NCBI GenBank assembly: GCA_004376265.1
Contig: SOKL01000334.1
Span: 1 to 32,432 of the forward strand
DNA: 32,432 bases
Direction: 5' to 3'
Source of the DNA: Candidatus Thorarchaeota archaeon
GTDB lineage: Archaea; Asgardarchaeota; Thorarchaeia; Thorarchaeales; Thorarchaeaceae
Shown: positions 15,551 to 24,098 of the stretch, piece after piece
Layout: each line of letters opens with the position of its first letter
How positions within the stretch are numbered: position 1 is the first letter of the stretch
Notes under the pieces: model-generated
Told to the model about the DNA's origin: nothing
What the model saw: only the letters and a program-made list of their open reading frames with translations
Database searches by the model: none
Position numbers and translations under genes: made by a program

Positions 15551-15982
15551 CTATGCTAGACCGTGTTCTTTAAGCCAGTCATCTGCAATGACTGCGACTC
15601 GCTCATAGAGAGGGCCACTTCCCTCAATACCATCCTTTGAAATTCGGATTTTGTTCATGACGAGTATTATTCCCGTATCGGGATAGAACTGCACCCCACC
15701 TGGTGGGAATGTTTTCTCTAGCTCCTTTGCTAGCCCTTCGAGGCTAACCTCTCTCTCTGCAACTGAGAATGAAACTATGCTAGATCCATAAAGAAAGATC
15801 TTCGGAATGCTTGTTTCACCGTCAGCAACAACATCAGAGAGGACTATACTCAGACTGTTCTGGTCAATACCTTTCAGAGTACCTGAATAGGTCTTGCCGG
15901 TGCTTATTACTACTTCAACCGTTGCACCAACAACTGCTGCAAGTTCACGGTTGAAGACTCTCATCGCTGCGACATCAGACAT
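15551..15982 (-). CDS. Sm-like archaeal protein SmAP3
   Basis: The 143-residue protein has an N-terminal Sm fold (about residues 8-75: AVVGATVEVVISTGKTYSGTL, DQNSLSIVLSD and IFLYGSSIVSFS correspond to Sm1 and Sm2). It also has an extra C-terminal alpha/beta domain with PDTGIILVMNKIRIS. This two-domain plan and length are those of SmAP3, which forms Sm rings whose RNA partners are poorly known. The gene faces ftsZ with a gap of about 100 bases. It is divergent from the CPBP protease gene, sharing an intergenic promoter region. Confidence 0.8.
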   Translation of the reverse strand: MSDVAAMRVFNRELAAVVGATVEVVISTGKTYSGTLKGIDQNSLSIVLSDVVADGETSIPKIFLYGSSIVSFSVAEREVSLEGLAKELEKTFPPGGVQFYPDTGIILVMNKIRISKDGIEGSGPLYERVAVIADDWLKEHGLA

Positions 15983-16145
15983 TTAGTTTCACCACTAAAG
16001 TAACTAATTCAGAATGGAGGGCAAAGTCAAGTGGTTTTAAAATTGGTGCTTGCACAGTATTCCTCCTTTACGCATGGTCTATCGGTGCTTAAATTGTATT
16101 GACAACCACCTCATCATAGTTCATTCAAGATTAGAGGCCAATATT

Positions 16146-17093
16146 ATGTCGACAACACAAGTTCCAGAAACGAGAGTCGAGTCCGAACAGTCTGCTTCAA
16201 CCCATGCTTGGACGTCTATTGGTCTCGTAAAGTTAGGAGGAATCATGCTAGCAATCGCAGTACTCTGGCGGGTGGTGGACCAATTTGTGCTCGGTCTTGG
16301 TAGCACTTGGATGAACATCTTTCCCTCAAAGATATTTCCATTCTTAATCATTCTTGGATTCTTCTGGAAGTATCGCCGTCAAGAGATAGGTCCAGTTCTA
16401 GGATTATCTCGAGATAAAATACAATTTCGCCTCGCAATCGGTATTCTGATCGGTCTTATCTTTGCCATTGGAATTGATATTGGTGGGACCATTGTGTTCG
16501 CGGTCTTTGTGGATCCCACGTATCCTCTTCAATTACATATTATCAATGAAGAAATACTTGGGTACATGTTTATTTTCTTCTTGACTAATGCCTTTCTGGA
16601 GGAAACTCTATTCAGAGGACTCCTGCTAAATGCCGCCAAAACACGATTAAGTTCTAATTCATCAATCCTATTATCCGCAATCATATTTGGTCTATGGCAT
16701 GCAGGTTGGCCTCTCGTTAATGGAGCCATAGGTGGTGAAGCAATTAGTGGAATAGCCACAATGGTCTTTTTCACCATGATTCTTGGGATATTCTTTGGCA
16801 TTTACTATGAACGGTTCAGTTCTTCGAAGTCTCTTATTGGACCGATTGCAGTCCATACCATCATCAATTTTGTGAGTGAATGCTTCAAGATTGGTCCAGA
16901 ACCAGTTATCCAAGGTCCGGATATGATCTTCTCAAACAGTGGATTGATGACTATCACACTTGTGATGTTCTTTCTAACATTCATCCCTCTTGGCGTATTC
17001 CTCTGGAAATTTAGGACTGAACAAGTGACTGATTTGTGGGGGAGGATAATTGGTAAAGAGCGCGACGACGAACAGGAATATTATGTGGTGTAA
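16146..17093 (+). CDS. CPBP-family intramembrane metalloprotease (CAAX/bacteriocin-processing type)
   Basis: About eight hydrophobic segments surround the three CPBP (ABI/Rce1) motifs: FLEETLFRG with the catalytic Glu-Glu and Arg, FGLWHAGWP with the first His, and a later AVHTIINF with the second His. Together these form an intramembrane glutamate protease site. Family members process prenylated or peptide substrates; the target here is unknown. The ATG at 16146 (315 residues) has AGAGG about 10 bases upstream. An earlier in-frame ATG at 16050 would add a 32-residue non-hydrophobic extension that does not fit the family. The next gene starts 3 bases after the stop. Confidence 0.85.
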   Translation: MSTTQVPETRVESEQSASTHAWTSIGLVKLGGIMLAIAVLWRVVDQFVLGLGSTWMNIFPSKIFPFLIILGFFWKYRRQEIGPVLGLSRDKIQFRLAIGILIGLIFAIGIDIGGTIVFAVFVDPTYPLQLHIINEEILGYMFIFFLTNAFLEETLFRGLLLNAAKTRLSSNSSILLSAIIFGLWHAGWPLVNGAIGGEAISGIATMVFFTMILGIFFGIYYERFSSSKSLIGPIAVHTIINFVSECFKIGPEPVIQGPDMIFSNSGLMTITLVMFFLTFIPLGVFLWKFRTEQVTDLWGRIIGKERDDEQEYYVV

Positions 17094-17096
17094 ACA

Positions 17097-17786
17097 ATGC
17101 AGCAAGGTACAGAATTAGTAGTTTTATCAGGTGTCCTGACGATATTATTATCTTCAATAATGAGTGTGTTTTTAGGTCGGAAATGGTATAAACAGGAAGT
17201 TCGACTCATGACTGACCTTCCGTTGGTTTTTGCAATATCTGGAATATGTCAGGCGGTAAATTCGTTAATACTTACATTGCCTAACATAGGTTTACTAGAA
17301 CTCACACTAGAGCTCTTTCGACTTCGTTCTTTGGTAATCGGTGGAGCAATAGTACCAATCTTAGGTGCAATCCTGCAAATCTGGACGCCATCCTATCAAA
17401 AGTATCATACCAGGACAGTGATTCTTCTCACCATGTACTGGTTCTCAATAGCACTTCTCGGACCATCTGAAGCTATTATCATGATATTGACCATACCGAT
17501 CCTGCTTGTCATCAGTTTTACAATGATGATTACTTTCATCATAACTTGGAAAACTGGAAGATTGAAAGAAGTACGAAGCGAACTCTTGATAGCGGCTGTT
17601 CTCTTTATGATAGCAAGTCAGATTCTAAGAGTTCCTTTCATGTCAACATCTCTATTCTATATCCCAGATCTGCTAATCGTTGCTACTATGTTTTGCATGG
17701 CAGTAGGAATAGCCAATCCGTGGTACTCTCGAGAAACAAAAAGTCTTCGTAAGGAGTCCCCACAAATGGTTCAGATTGCAGAATGA
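17097..17786 (+). CDS. Polytopic membrane protein of unknown function
   Basis: No family is recognised. The 229-residue protein has about seven hydrophobic segments with short, mostly charged loops and an out-facing N-terminus, then a basic cytoplasmic tail. The organisation resembles small seven-helix sensor or transporter proteins, but no diagnostic motif is seen. It begins 3 bases after the CPBP protease stop, so the two are co-transcribed and may work together in the membrane. Confidence 0.65.
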   Translation: MQQGTELVVLSGVLTILLSSIMSVFLGRKWYKQEVRLMTDLPLVFAISGICQAVNSLILTLPNIGLLELTLELFRLRSLVIGGAIVPILGAILQIWTPSYQKYHTRTVILLTMYWFSIALLGPSEAIIMILTIPILLVISFTMMITFIITWKTGRLKEVRSELLIAAVLFMIASQILRVPFMSTSLFYIPDLLIVATMFCMAVGIANPWYSRETKSLRKESPQMVQIAE

Positions 17787-17972
17787 TGTCAGAATTATCA
17801 ATCGTGAAAGAAGAAAGAGGGATTCGAAACTGTTGTTTTAATCCCTCTTGAATACTGTAAGTGTCATCTTATCTTTTTCACAAGGAAAACACTATCAGGA
17901 ATCGATGGATGGGAAGCCCTAGGGAATGGGTTATTAGTCTCTCACTCCGCAGCTGGATTAGGTGTTGTTCTG

Positions 17973-18800
17973 ATGGTCACTAAAAAGCACTTTGCACGGC
18001 AATATCTTCGTGAAGCTAGCCTTCCAAATCCATTTTGCCCAGGCTGTGGGAATGGTGAAATTACCAATGTGTTTCTGAAAGCGGTCAGTGACCTGGGTCA
18101 TGAAGATCTCAGTGAATTCGCATTTGTTTCTGGAATTGGTTGTGGTGCATGGATACCTTCTCCTCATTTCAAGGCTGACTCACTCCATACTACTCACGGA
18201 CGCTCAATTGCATTCGCTACTGGTCTCAAACTGTCTAATCCAGAACTGAAAGTCGTCGTGATAAGTGGAGACGGCGACTTGGCCGCAATCGGAGGAAATC
18301 ATCTTATTCACGCAGCCAGACGTAACATGGACATGACAGTCATATGTAGCAACAACTTCATCTACGGGATGACCGGTGGACAAGTTGGTCCGACAACTTT
18401 CACCGGAGACCTGACAACTACAACACCCTACGGAAATCCTGAACGCCCATTTGATTTGGCAAGACTAGTTACTGCAGCAGGAGCTAACTATGTAGCGAGA
18501 TGGACAACAGCACATCCAATACAGGCCGCTCGATCTATTAAAACAGCCCTTGAAAGAAGAGGGTTCTCATTTATTGAAATGATATCTCAATGTCCCATAG
18601 CATATGGACGAAGAACTCATGCTGGAGGTCCTCCTGAAATGATTCAATGGTTCAAGAAATTCCCAGTCCGAAAGAAGGGTGCTCCAATTGACCAGAGAGT
18701 TCCTACAAAGGATGGAATGGACCTAGGAGTGTTTGCAGATCGAGATGAAGTTCCATATACTGAGGCTATGCAGTTAACACTGAGTCAGATAAAGAGGTAA
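17973..18800 (+). CDS. korB: 2-oxoacid:ferredoxin oxidoreductase, beta subunit (KorB-like)
   Basis: This subunit binds thiamine diphosphate and an iron-sulfur cluster in enzymes that oxidise 2-oxoglutarate or related 2-oxoacids to acyl-CoA with ferredoxin. FCPGCGNG near residue 22 supplies cluster cysteines, and SGIGCGAW adds another. The block GDGDLAAIGGNHLIHAARRN followed by NNFIYGMTGGQ is the thiamine diphosphate/Mg site, and the GGQ ending points to the KorB group. AGGTG lies 5 bases before the ATG. The gamma subunit follows, 6 bases after the stop. The alpha and delta (ferredoxin-like) subunits are not in this window, so the substrate is unproven. Confidence 0.9.
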   Translation: MVTKKHFARQYLREASLPNPFCPGCGNGEITNVFLKAVSDLGHEDLSEFAFVSGIGCGAWIPSPHFKADSLHTTHGRSIAFATGLKLSNPELKVVVISGDGDLAAIGGNHLIHAARRNMDMTVICSNNFIYGMTGGQVGPTTFTGDLTTTTPYGNPERPFDLARLVTAAGANYVARWTTAHPIQAARSIKTALERRGFSFIEMISQCPIAYGRRTHAGGPPEMIQWFKKFPVRKKGAPIDQRVPTKDGMDLGVFADRDEVPYTEAMQLTLSQIKR

Positions 18801-18806
18801 TAGACA

Positions 18807-19334
18807 ATGAGGGCAGAGATACGTATTGCAGGAACTGGCGGTATGGGAGTAGTTTTAGCTGGTGTGATTCTTGGTCATGCTGCTGTTGTCTATGCCGGTC
18901 TTGAAGCAGTTCAGAGTCAGAGTTATGGTTCAGAGGCTCGCGGTACAGCCGCAAAGAGTGAGGTCATCATTAGTGACCAACCCATCAAGTATCCCAAAGT
19001 TCAGGAATCCGATTATTTCGTTGTGATGTCCCAAAAAGCGCTGGATATGTATCTGAAAGGTGCCAAGAAGGGTAGTGTAGTCATTGTCGACCCAGATTTG
19101 GTGAACACAAAGAAGGTGAAGGACGACTACGAAATTGTAGAGGTTCAAGCTATGAAGACAGCGGATGAGTTGGGTCTCAGGTTAGTTTCCAATATGGTGA
19201 TGCTGGGTGCACTTGTCAAAAAGTCTGGTCTATTCCCTATTGAAACTCTTGAGAAAGCAGTGACTGACCTAATCAGCGCAAAAGCGCTCCAGATTGATAT
19301 TAATGCAATCAAGATTGGAGCTAGATTGGTCTAA
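18807..19334 (+). CDS. korC: 2-oxoacid:ferredoxin oxidoreductase, gamma subunit (KorC-like)
   Basis: This 175-residue protein is the gamma subunit. GTGGMGVVLAGVILGHAA at the N-terminus and the QSQSYGSEARG block are the family signature. RLVSNMVMLGAL near the end also fits. It sits 6 bases after korB and must act with it. The last few bases overlap the 3' end of a minus-strand gene. Confidence 0.9.
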   Translation: MRAEIRIAGTGGMGVVLAGVILGHAAVVYAGLEAVQSQSYGSEARGTAAKSEVIISDQPIKYPKVQESDYFVVMSQKALDMYLKGAKKGSVVIVDPDLVNTKKVKDDYEIVEVQAMKTADELGLRLVSNMVMLGALVKKSGLFPIETLEKAVTDLISAKALQIDINAIKIGARLV

Positions 19335-19609
19335 CCTCCATGAATCAGTGGTAGAACGATCAATATATCACCATCATTCAAGTCTGTTTCAAGCCCTCCT
19401 GTGAGACCAATATCTGATTCATTACACAAGATTAGCGCATCACGGTCCATCGTTTCAGGATTGGACCACACATCTCTCACGCTGTCTTCCTTCTCCAACA
19501 GTTTGGTCAATAATAATAGGAGATTGACTCCCTCTTTACACTCTAACTCGATGTTTCCGTTTCGAAATTGTTTTGCTAATGGACCTCGAAACTGAACGGT
19601 GATTTTCAT
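19331..19609 (-). CDS. Urm1/MoaD/ThiS-type ubiquitin-like beta-grasp protein ending in Gly-Gly
   Basis: The 92-residue protein has a beta-grasp pattern. It starts KITVQFRGPL and ends in DGDILIVLPLIHGG, with the C-terminal di-glycine that E1-like enzymes adenylate and thiocarboxylate. The LxHGG ending is closer to Urm1 than to MoaD or SAMP. A role in tRNA 2-thiolation or protein modification is expected by family. It follows no E1 gene here and converges with korC, overlapping it by 4 bases. Confidence 0.7.
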   Translation of the reverse strand: MKITVQFRGPLAKQFRNGNIELECKEGVNLLLLLTKLLEKEDSVRDVWSNPETMDRDALILCNESDIGLTGGLETDLNDGDILIVLPLIHGG

Positions 19610-19680
19610 TGTAACTGACCACTCGATGATGGTGAGTGATTAATTGATAAAGGACTTGTTTCGTGCGTTAGTATCAACTT

Positions 19681-19688
19681 CTATATAC
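19681..19688 (+). promoter_or_regulatory. TATA box of the MFS transporter gene
   Basis: CTATATAC is centred about 26 bases upstream of the ATG at 19710, the spacing of a leaderless archaeal promoter. This supports that ATG over the upstream in-frame start at 19644. Confidence 0.6.
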
Positions 19689-19709
19689 AGTGATGTTCGG
19701 GTTGAGAAT

Positions 19710-21236
19710 ATGGCAGCGGATTGTGAGTCTGAAACTGAACCATCAATCAAAGTAGTCCAAAGCAGATATGCCCGTGTCTTTGGCATAGACCAGGCAACTC
19801 CTGATGTGGTCCGTCTAGTCAAGATTCTATCCGTCTTATTGCCAGCTTTTGCAGCGAGCTTTCAAATCAGTACAACTTTCTGGATGATCTACATTGCCGA
19901 GTCTCTAGGCAACGGTGACTATTTTGCAGGACTCACACTCGTAGGTTTTCTCGTAATCATTCAGATGGCAATTCAGACTGCGCTCGATTATCCAACAGGA
20001 GCACTCGGAGACTGGATTGGTCAACGATATGTGATAGCTTCAGCCCTTCTATGTTACGCAGTCGCGTTCGGGCTAACATCATTGATTGTGAAGGATACAC
20101 CAGCACCATTTTGGATCTACTTGACGATATATGCACTCTTCGGACTTGGGTCCTCACAGGAGAGTGGAGCTTTCAACGCATGGTTCGATAACAATTACCG
20201 TGTCGCTATGCCACATGATAAGGACCGTAAACAGTATGGTGTGTTTCAAGGTAGGCTTGGAATGGTGTGGCAGGTTTCATCAACTTTAGTCCTACTTCCA
20301 GGGTCTTGGCTTGCGTTCTTCTATGGTGAAACATGGGTCTTCAGTTTTCAGGCTATCTTTGCTGTGTTTCTTGCGTTCGTAGTATTCAGACTTGTCCGAG
20401 ACTTGCCTGGTGTTAAGGATAAACAAGATGAACGACCATCTATTCGAGAGTATGGCTCTCTCCTCAAAGATGGTTTCAGATTTCTTTGGTCTAGTCGTTT
20501 TGTCACACTCATCATGCTTGGTGAAGTTGTGCTTTGGAGTACCAGTGTGGCATGGTGGCACCTCATTCTGTTCCCTCTCTACTTCAGTTTCCTTGTCACA
20601 TTAGTGGCTGTGAGTGCATTCAGAACTTTAGTTTTTATTCCGCAGGCACTAGCAAATGAAAGAAGTGGAGTCTTAGCAAAGAGATTTGAACCAAAGAAAT
20701 GGATTCCTCGATTCAGAATCTTGCAGTTCATGGGTGTCATCTTTTACCTGGTACTAGCAGCAATAGTATATGTTTTCCCAGGTATAGATGCAGGTACAGA
20801 TCCAGAATCCATTGAGTTCTTCACAGTACTGATTCCATTCACAAATCTCCCATTGATTGAGATACCTGTCCAGACAGCGGTTCCAGTAGCTCTACTATTC
20901 ATTCTCTTCGTGGCCCTCAGTCTTTTTGGTGGTATTGCAGGCATTCTGACTCAACGAGTAATGTTGGATGTTATTCCCAATCGCATTCGAAACTCAATGT
21001 ACTCGCTGCAACCTACACTCATCATGCTAATATCGATACCACTAGTTGCATTCTTTGGATGGCTCATCCCATTCACAGGAGGGTTCCTACTGACATTCCT
21101 CATCTGCGCATTGATATCTGTTCTAGGGGTAGGAATGATATGGGCGGCTTTCAAGAATCCAATACCAAAGGCTGACGAGCTAGTACCCGCGACTGAAAAA
21201 GAGAAGGAAGAGGTCCAAGAGATGGACGTCACATAG
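19710..21236 (+). CDS. Major facilitator superfamily transporter
   Basis: The protein of about 508 residues has roughly 12 hydrophobic segments. After the second helix it carries a motif A-like loop (GALGDWIGQRYVI), typical of MFS permeases, and the long central loop includes a charged RFLWSSRF linker. The substrate is unknown. The C-terminus is acidic and cytoplasmic. The ATG at 19710 is chosen because of the TATA box 26 bases upstream. An earlier in-frame start at 19644 would add 22 residues. It ends 5 bases from the convergent mch gene. Confidence 0.8.
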   Translation: MAADCESETEPSIKVVQSRYARVFGIDQATPDVVRLVKILSVLLPAFAASFQISTTFWMIYIAESLGNGDYFAGLTLVGFLVIIQMAIQTALDYPTGALGDWIGQRYVIASALLCYAVAFGLTSLIVKDTPAPFWIYLTIYALFGLGSSQESGAFNAWFDNNYRVAMPHDKDRKQYGVFQGRLGMVWQVSSTLVLLPGSWLAFFYGETWVFSFQAIFAVFLAFVVFRLVRDLPGVKDKQDERPSIREYGSLLKDGFRFLWSSRFVTLIMLGEVVLWSTSVAWWHLILFPLYFSFLVTLVAVSAFRTLVFIPQALANERSGVLAKRFEPKKWIPRFRILQFMGVIFYLVLAAIVYVFPGIDAGTDPESIEFFTVLIPFTNLPLIEIPVQTAVPVALLFILFVALSLFGGIAGILTQRVMLDVIPNRIRNSMYSLQPTLIMLISIPLVAFFGWLIPFTGGFLLTFLICALISVLGVGMIWAAFKNPIPKADELVPATEKEKEEVQEMDVT

Positions 21237-21241
21237 GACCT

Positions 21242-22207
21242 CTATTTCGACTTTGTCTTTTCTATCGATTGTTTGAGAATCTCTGGATTCAGCTCACCAG
21301 CGTGGTATGTCTTGCCACTCTCAATGTGATTGAATGTGATCTCTGCTGGGCTGAATAGAAGTGGGTCAACCTTGTAGAAGTCATTTCCTACACTCTTGAA
21401 CAAGTCATAGAATGGTTGACCATATTGTTCAGATGAGGATGATGGAACTTTTTCAATGACCTCTTTCAAGTCCTTATCATCATCGCAGATAAAGTAGAAT
21501 GTCCGACCTCCGTATAGGATGCAGTCGTTTGTAACACCCATAGCTCTGGCATCTTTCTTTGCCACTGGGGCAACTGGAGCAACACCATATCCTGATCTGA
21601 CTCTATCAAGGTCAAATTCAATCTCATGCAGTTTGTGCATACCTACTTCAACAACTCTTGCAGAAACTTGTATTGAACCGACAAGACATGCCGTGGGAGC
21701 GAGAATACAGTAGAGGTCAGAGGTTGCAATACCGCATTTGTCTGCGATATATTGAGCAACATTCTCTGGGGGTACTTCTCTTGTTTCAAGCAAAATCACT
21801 CCAACCTTGGCATCATCCTCATAACCAAGGTGTTTGTACAATTTCTTCTCAACACGAGCAAGCGCTCTTGCTGGACCCGAACCCATGGCAAAGTAACCCT
21901 CTTCGTTGATTAACCAGCCTGCATACTGTGATCCCATACATGCAATCTTCGGATGGTCGGAACTCACAACGACTGCAGGTAAATCCATGTCCCCAATGTG
22001 CATCTTGGTGTGTCGGACTACTCCAAATCCACCCAGACATATCTCACTCACTAATCTTCCGAGTTCCTCGGTTCCCGATACTTCTATACCGGCGTCAATT
22101 ATTGTTGTACCGTTCTTCAGTTCACTGACAGTACAATCCATGTCTTCCTTCTGGTCCATAATCTCTTTGGTAATCTCAAATGCTCCTTCATTTACACTAA
22201 GTTTCAT
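21242..22207 (-). CDS. mch: Methenyltetrahydromethanopterin cyclohydrolase
   Basis: Mch interconverts formyl- and methenyl-tetrahydromethanopterin in the archaeal C1 (Wood-Ljungdahl methyl) branch. The 321-residue length is normal. Family blocks include ITKEIMDQKEDMDC, IDAGIEVSGTEELG, VVSSDHPKIACMGSQYAGW, MGSGPARALA and the C-terminal TNDCILYGGRTFY motif. It lies 15 bases downstream of fwdC on the same strand, so the two are co-transcribed. Together with ftr they cover the formyl-to-methenyl steps. Confidence 0.95.
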   Translation of the reverse strand: MKLSVNEGAFEITKEIMDQKEDMDCTVSELKNGTTIIDAGIEVSGTEELGRLVSEICLGGFGVVRHTKMHIGDMDLPAVVVSSDHPKIACMGSQYAGWLINEEGYFAMGSGPARALARVEKKLYKHLGYEDDAKVGVILLETREVPPENVAQYIADKCGIATSDLYCILAPTACLVGSIQVSARVVEVGMHKLHEIEFDLDRVRSGYGVAPVAPVAKKDARAMGVTNDCILYGGRTFYFICDDDKDLKEVIEKVPSSSSEQYGQPFYDLFKSVGNDFYKVDPLLFSPAEITFNHIESGKTYHAGELNPEILKQSIEKTKSK

Positions 22208-22222
22208 GTCCTCTCTCTCTCC

Positions 22223-23077
22223 TCATATCAAATGCTGGTTCTTCGAAGCCCGAATGAATATCTCCTCCCCCGGACTTGCCTCGGCAAAGTCTCCCATGTA
22301 TTTGACCCACTTCTCTGAGTATTTGATATCCTCAGAAAGAAAATCGGGCCTCCGTTCTTTCAGATATCGAAGATAGTATGAAATGAATTCTCTATCTGAA
22401 CTACCACTGAACTTGTAGGTTGGGAACAAGGACTCTAGTTTTCCAAGACAGAAGATCATTCCCTTTGTAGCTTGAACACCCACACGTTCAGCCATATCAC
22501 CGACAACAATCACAGTTCCACCCATCATACGTATCGCTGATTGTGGACCAACGTTTCCTTTGACAGCAAGGAATCCTTTTCGCATATGCGCTGCCATCTC
22601 ACGCCCTACGTTACCAGCCACATAGACGCGTCCACCTTTCATACCATCTGTACTACCACGATAGCCAGAACAGAGGTAATCTCCCGCATCACCCTCAATC
22701 TGGATGTTGCCTCCTTCCATTTCTGCCGCAGCCCAATCACTAACTGATCCTTTCACATGGATACGACCAGCAATCATTTCAGCTCCAAGATACATTCCTG
22801 TATCCCCTTCGATAGTGAGTCTTCCTCCGTTCATCTCCTTCCCAATCATCTTCACCTTTCTCAGATCACCTTTAACAACGATATCAGTTTCTTCAGGTGT
22901 TGGACCACTCTCTCCACTGATGTCAAAGAATTCTTTGAGTTGTATGACCTGATTGCCTTGTTGCAGGGGTAGCTCCCCAATCGCATTGGCAGTCTTTCCA
23001 GCAAAATGAGTAGGAGTAATAGAATCCGCTTCCAGAGGTAATTCAGGTGTTTCCCGTAGTGACAATGTCACTGTCAT
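22223..23077 (-). CDS. fwdC: Formylmethanofuran dehydrogenase subunit C
   Basis: FwdC/FmdC is the beta-helix subunit of the enzyme that attaches CO2 to methanofuran (or releases it) at the start of the C1 branch. The protein is built of imperfect repeats of the G-x-x-G-x-x-x-G-x-x-M-x-x-G type between about residues 75 and 215, also seen in the glutamate synthase C-terminal domain. The catalytic subunits A, B and D are absent here. It is divergent from ftr across 124 bases and 15 bases upstream of mch. Confidence 0.9.
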   Translation of the reverse strand: MTVTLSLRETPELPLEADSITPTHFAGKTANAIGELPLQQGNQVIQLKEFFDISGESGPTPEETDIVVKGDLRKVKMIGKEMNGGRLTIEGDTGMYLGAEMIAGRIHVKGSVSDWAAAEMEGGNIQIEGDAGDYLCSGYRGSTDGMKGGRVYVAGNVGREMAAHMRKGFLAVKGNVGPQSAIRMMGGTVIVVGDMAERVGVQATKGMIFCLGKLESLFPTYKFSGSSDREFISYYLRYLKERRPDFLSEDIKYSEKWVKYMGDFAEASPGEEIFIRASKNQHLI

Positions 23078-23201
23078 GAGTCCATCCTCCTTGTTTTCTG
23101 GAAATAATCCCCGTCATAAATGCTTTTACAGTTCTCCAACGCCTGTAGGAAAAAAGAAAAGGGCGGTAGACCTTCGAATTTTTACACTTGGGTGCGTTAT
23201 T

Positions 23202-24098
23202 ATGGAGATAAACGGAGTTCCTATAGAAGATACTTTTGCTGAGGCATTCAGTATGCATATGAATCGAACGATAATCACAGCCTATGATGAGGAGTGGGCA
23301 CGAACCACAGCTACTGAAGCCACTGGCTTTGGCACATCAGTAATTATGGCCCCTGCAGAGGCTGGGATAGAGTACATCATGTCTCCTGATGAAACCCCAG
23401 ATGGGCGTCCAGGAGTGCGTGTGATCTTTGCTGTTGGGTCAAAGAAGAAATTGGAGCCACAACTCTTGGCACGACTCGGACAGTGTGTGTTGACAAGCCC
23501 GACAGCGTCCGCATTTGATGACACTCCGAAACCGAAGGACCGCTACGAGATTGGTAAGAAAATTGCCATGTTCGGTGATGGTTTCCAAACCAAGAAGGGT
23601 CCTATTGATGGGAGGGTCTTATTTCTCATTCCAAGGATGAGTGGAACCTGTGTAATGCAGAACATGTTTGGTCGAGTAAAAGGAGTTGCTGGTGGCAACA
23701 TAATCTATACCTGCGAGGACGTTGAGAGTGGGATGAACAGTGGAAAGGCTGCAGTGAAGGCAATCGAGAAAGTAGAAGGTGCCTATACACCGTTTCCAGG
23801 TGGTCTCGTGGGTTCCGGCTCAAAACCCTCATCAAAATACAAAGTCCTATTTGCATCTACAAATGAGAGGTTCTGTCCCACACTGAGAGCACTGGTTCCT
23901 GATACACATGTGCCAAAGGGAAGTGAGTTCGTACAGGAGATTGTCATCAACGGTCTGACCGAGGCGAATGTTGCTGAGGCAACGAAAGTAGCTATCGAAG
24001 AGGTCTGTAAGCATCCCGGTATCACTAAGATGACTGCTGGTAACTACGACGGAAAGCTTGGACAGTACCAGATTAAACTACATGATCTGTTCAAATAG
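23202..24098 (+). CDS. ftr: Formylmethanofuran:tetrahydromethanopterin formyltransferase
   Basis: Ftr passes the formyl group from formylmethanofuran to tetrahydromethanopterin. The 298-residue length and the N-terminus MEINGVPIEDTFAEAFSMHM are diagnostic. The blocks GTSVIMAPAEAGIE, GDGFQTKK and PRMSGTCVMQNMFGRVKGVAGGN also fit. The ATG at 23202 is chosen because the family starts here; upstream in-frame codons would add a 42-residue tail overlapping fwdC. A T-rich element about 25 bases upstream may be its promoter, divergent from fwdC. Confidence 0.95.
   Translation: MEINGVPIEDTFAEAFSMHMNRTIITAYDEEWARTTATEATGFGTSVIMAPAEAGIEYIMSPDETPDGRPGVRVIFAVGSKKKLEPQLLARLGQCVLTSPTASAFDDTPKPKDRYEIGKKIAMFGDGFQTKKGPIDGRVLFLIPRMSGTCVMQNMFGRVKGVAGGNIIYTCEDVESGMNSGKAAVKAIEKVEGAYTPFPGGLVGSGSKPSSKYKVLFASTNERFCPTLRALVPDTHVPKGSEFVQEIVINGLTEANVAEATKVAIEEVCKHPGITKMTAGNYDGKLGQYQIKLHDLFK

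Noticed and set aside
23076-23201. N-terminal extension of ftr overlapping fwdC
   Set aside because: The 42 extra residues have no family similarity, and formyltransferases start exactly at the MEINGV methionine.
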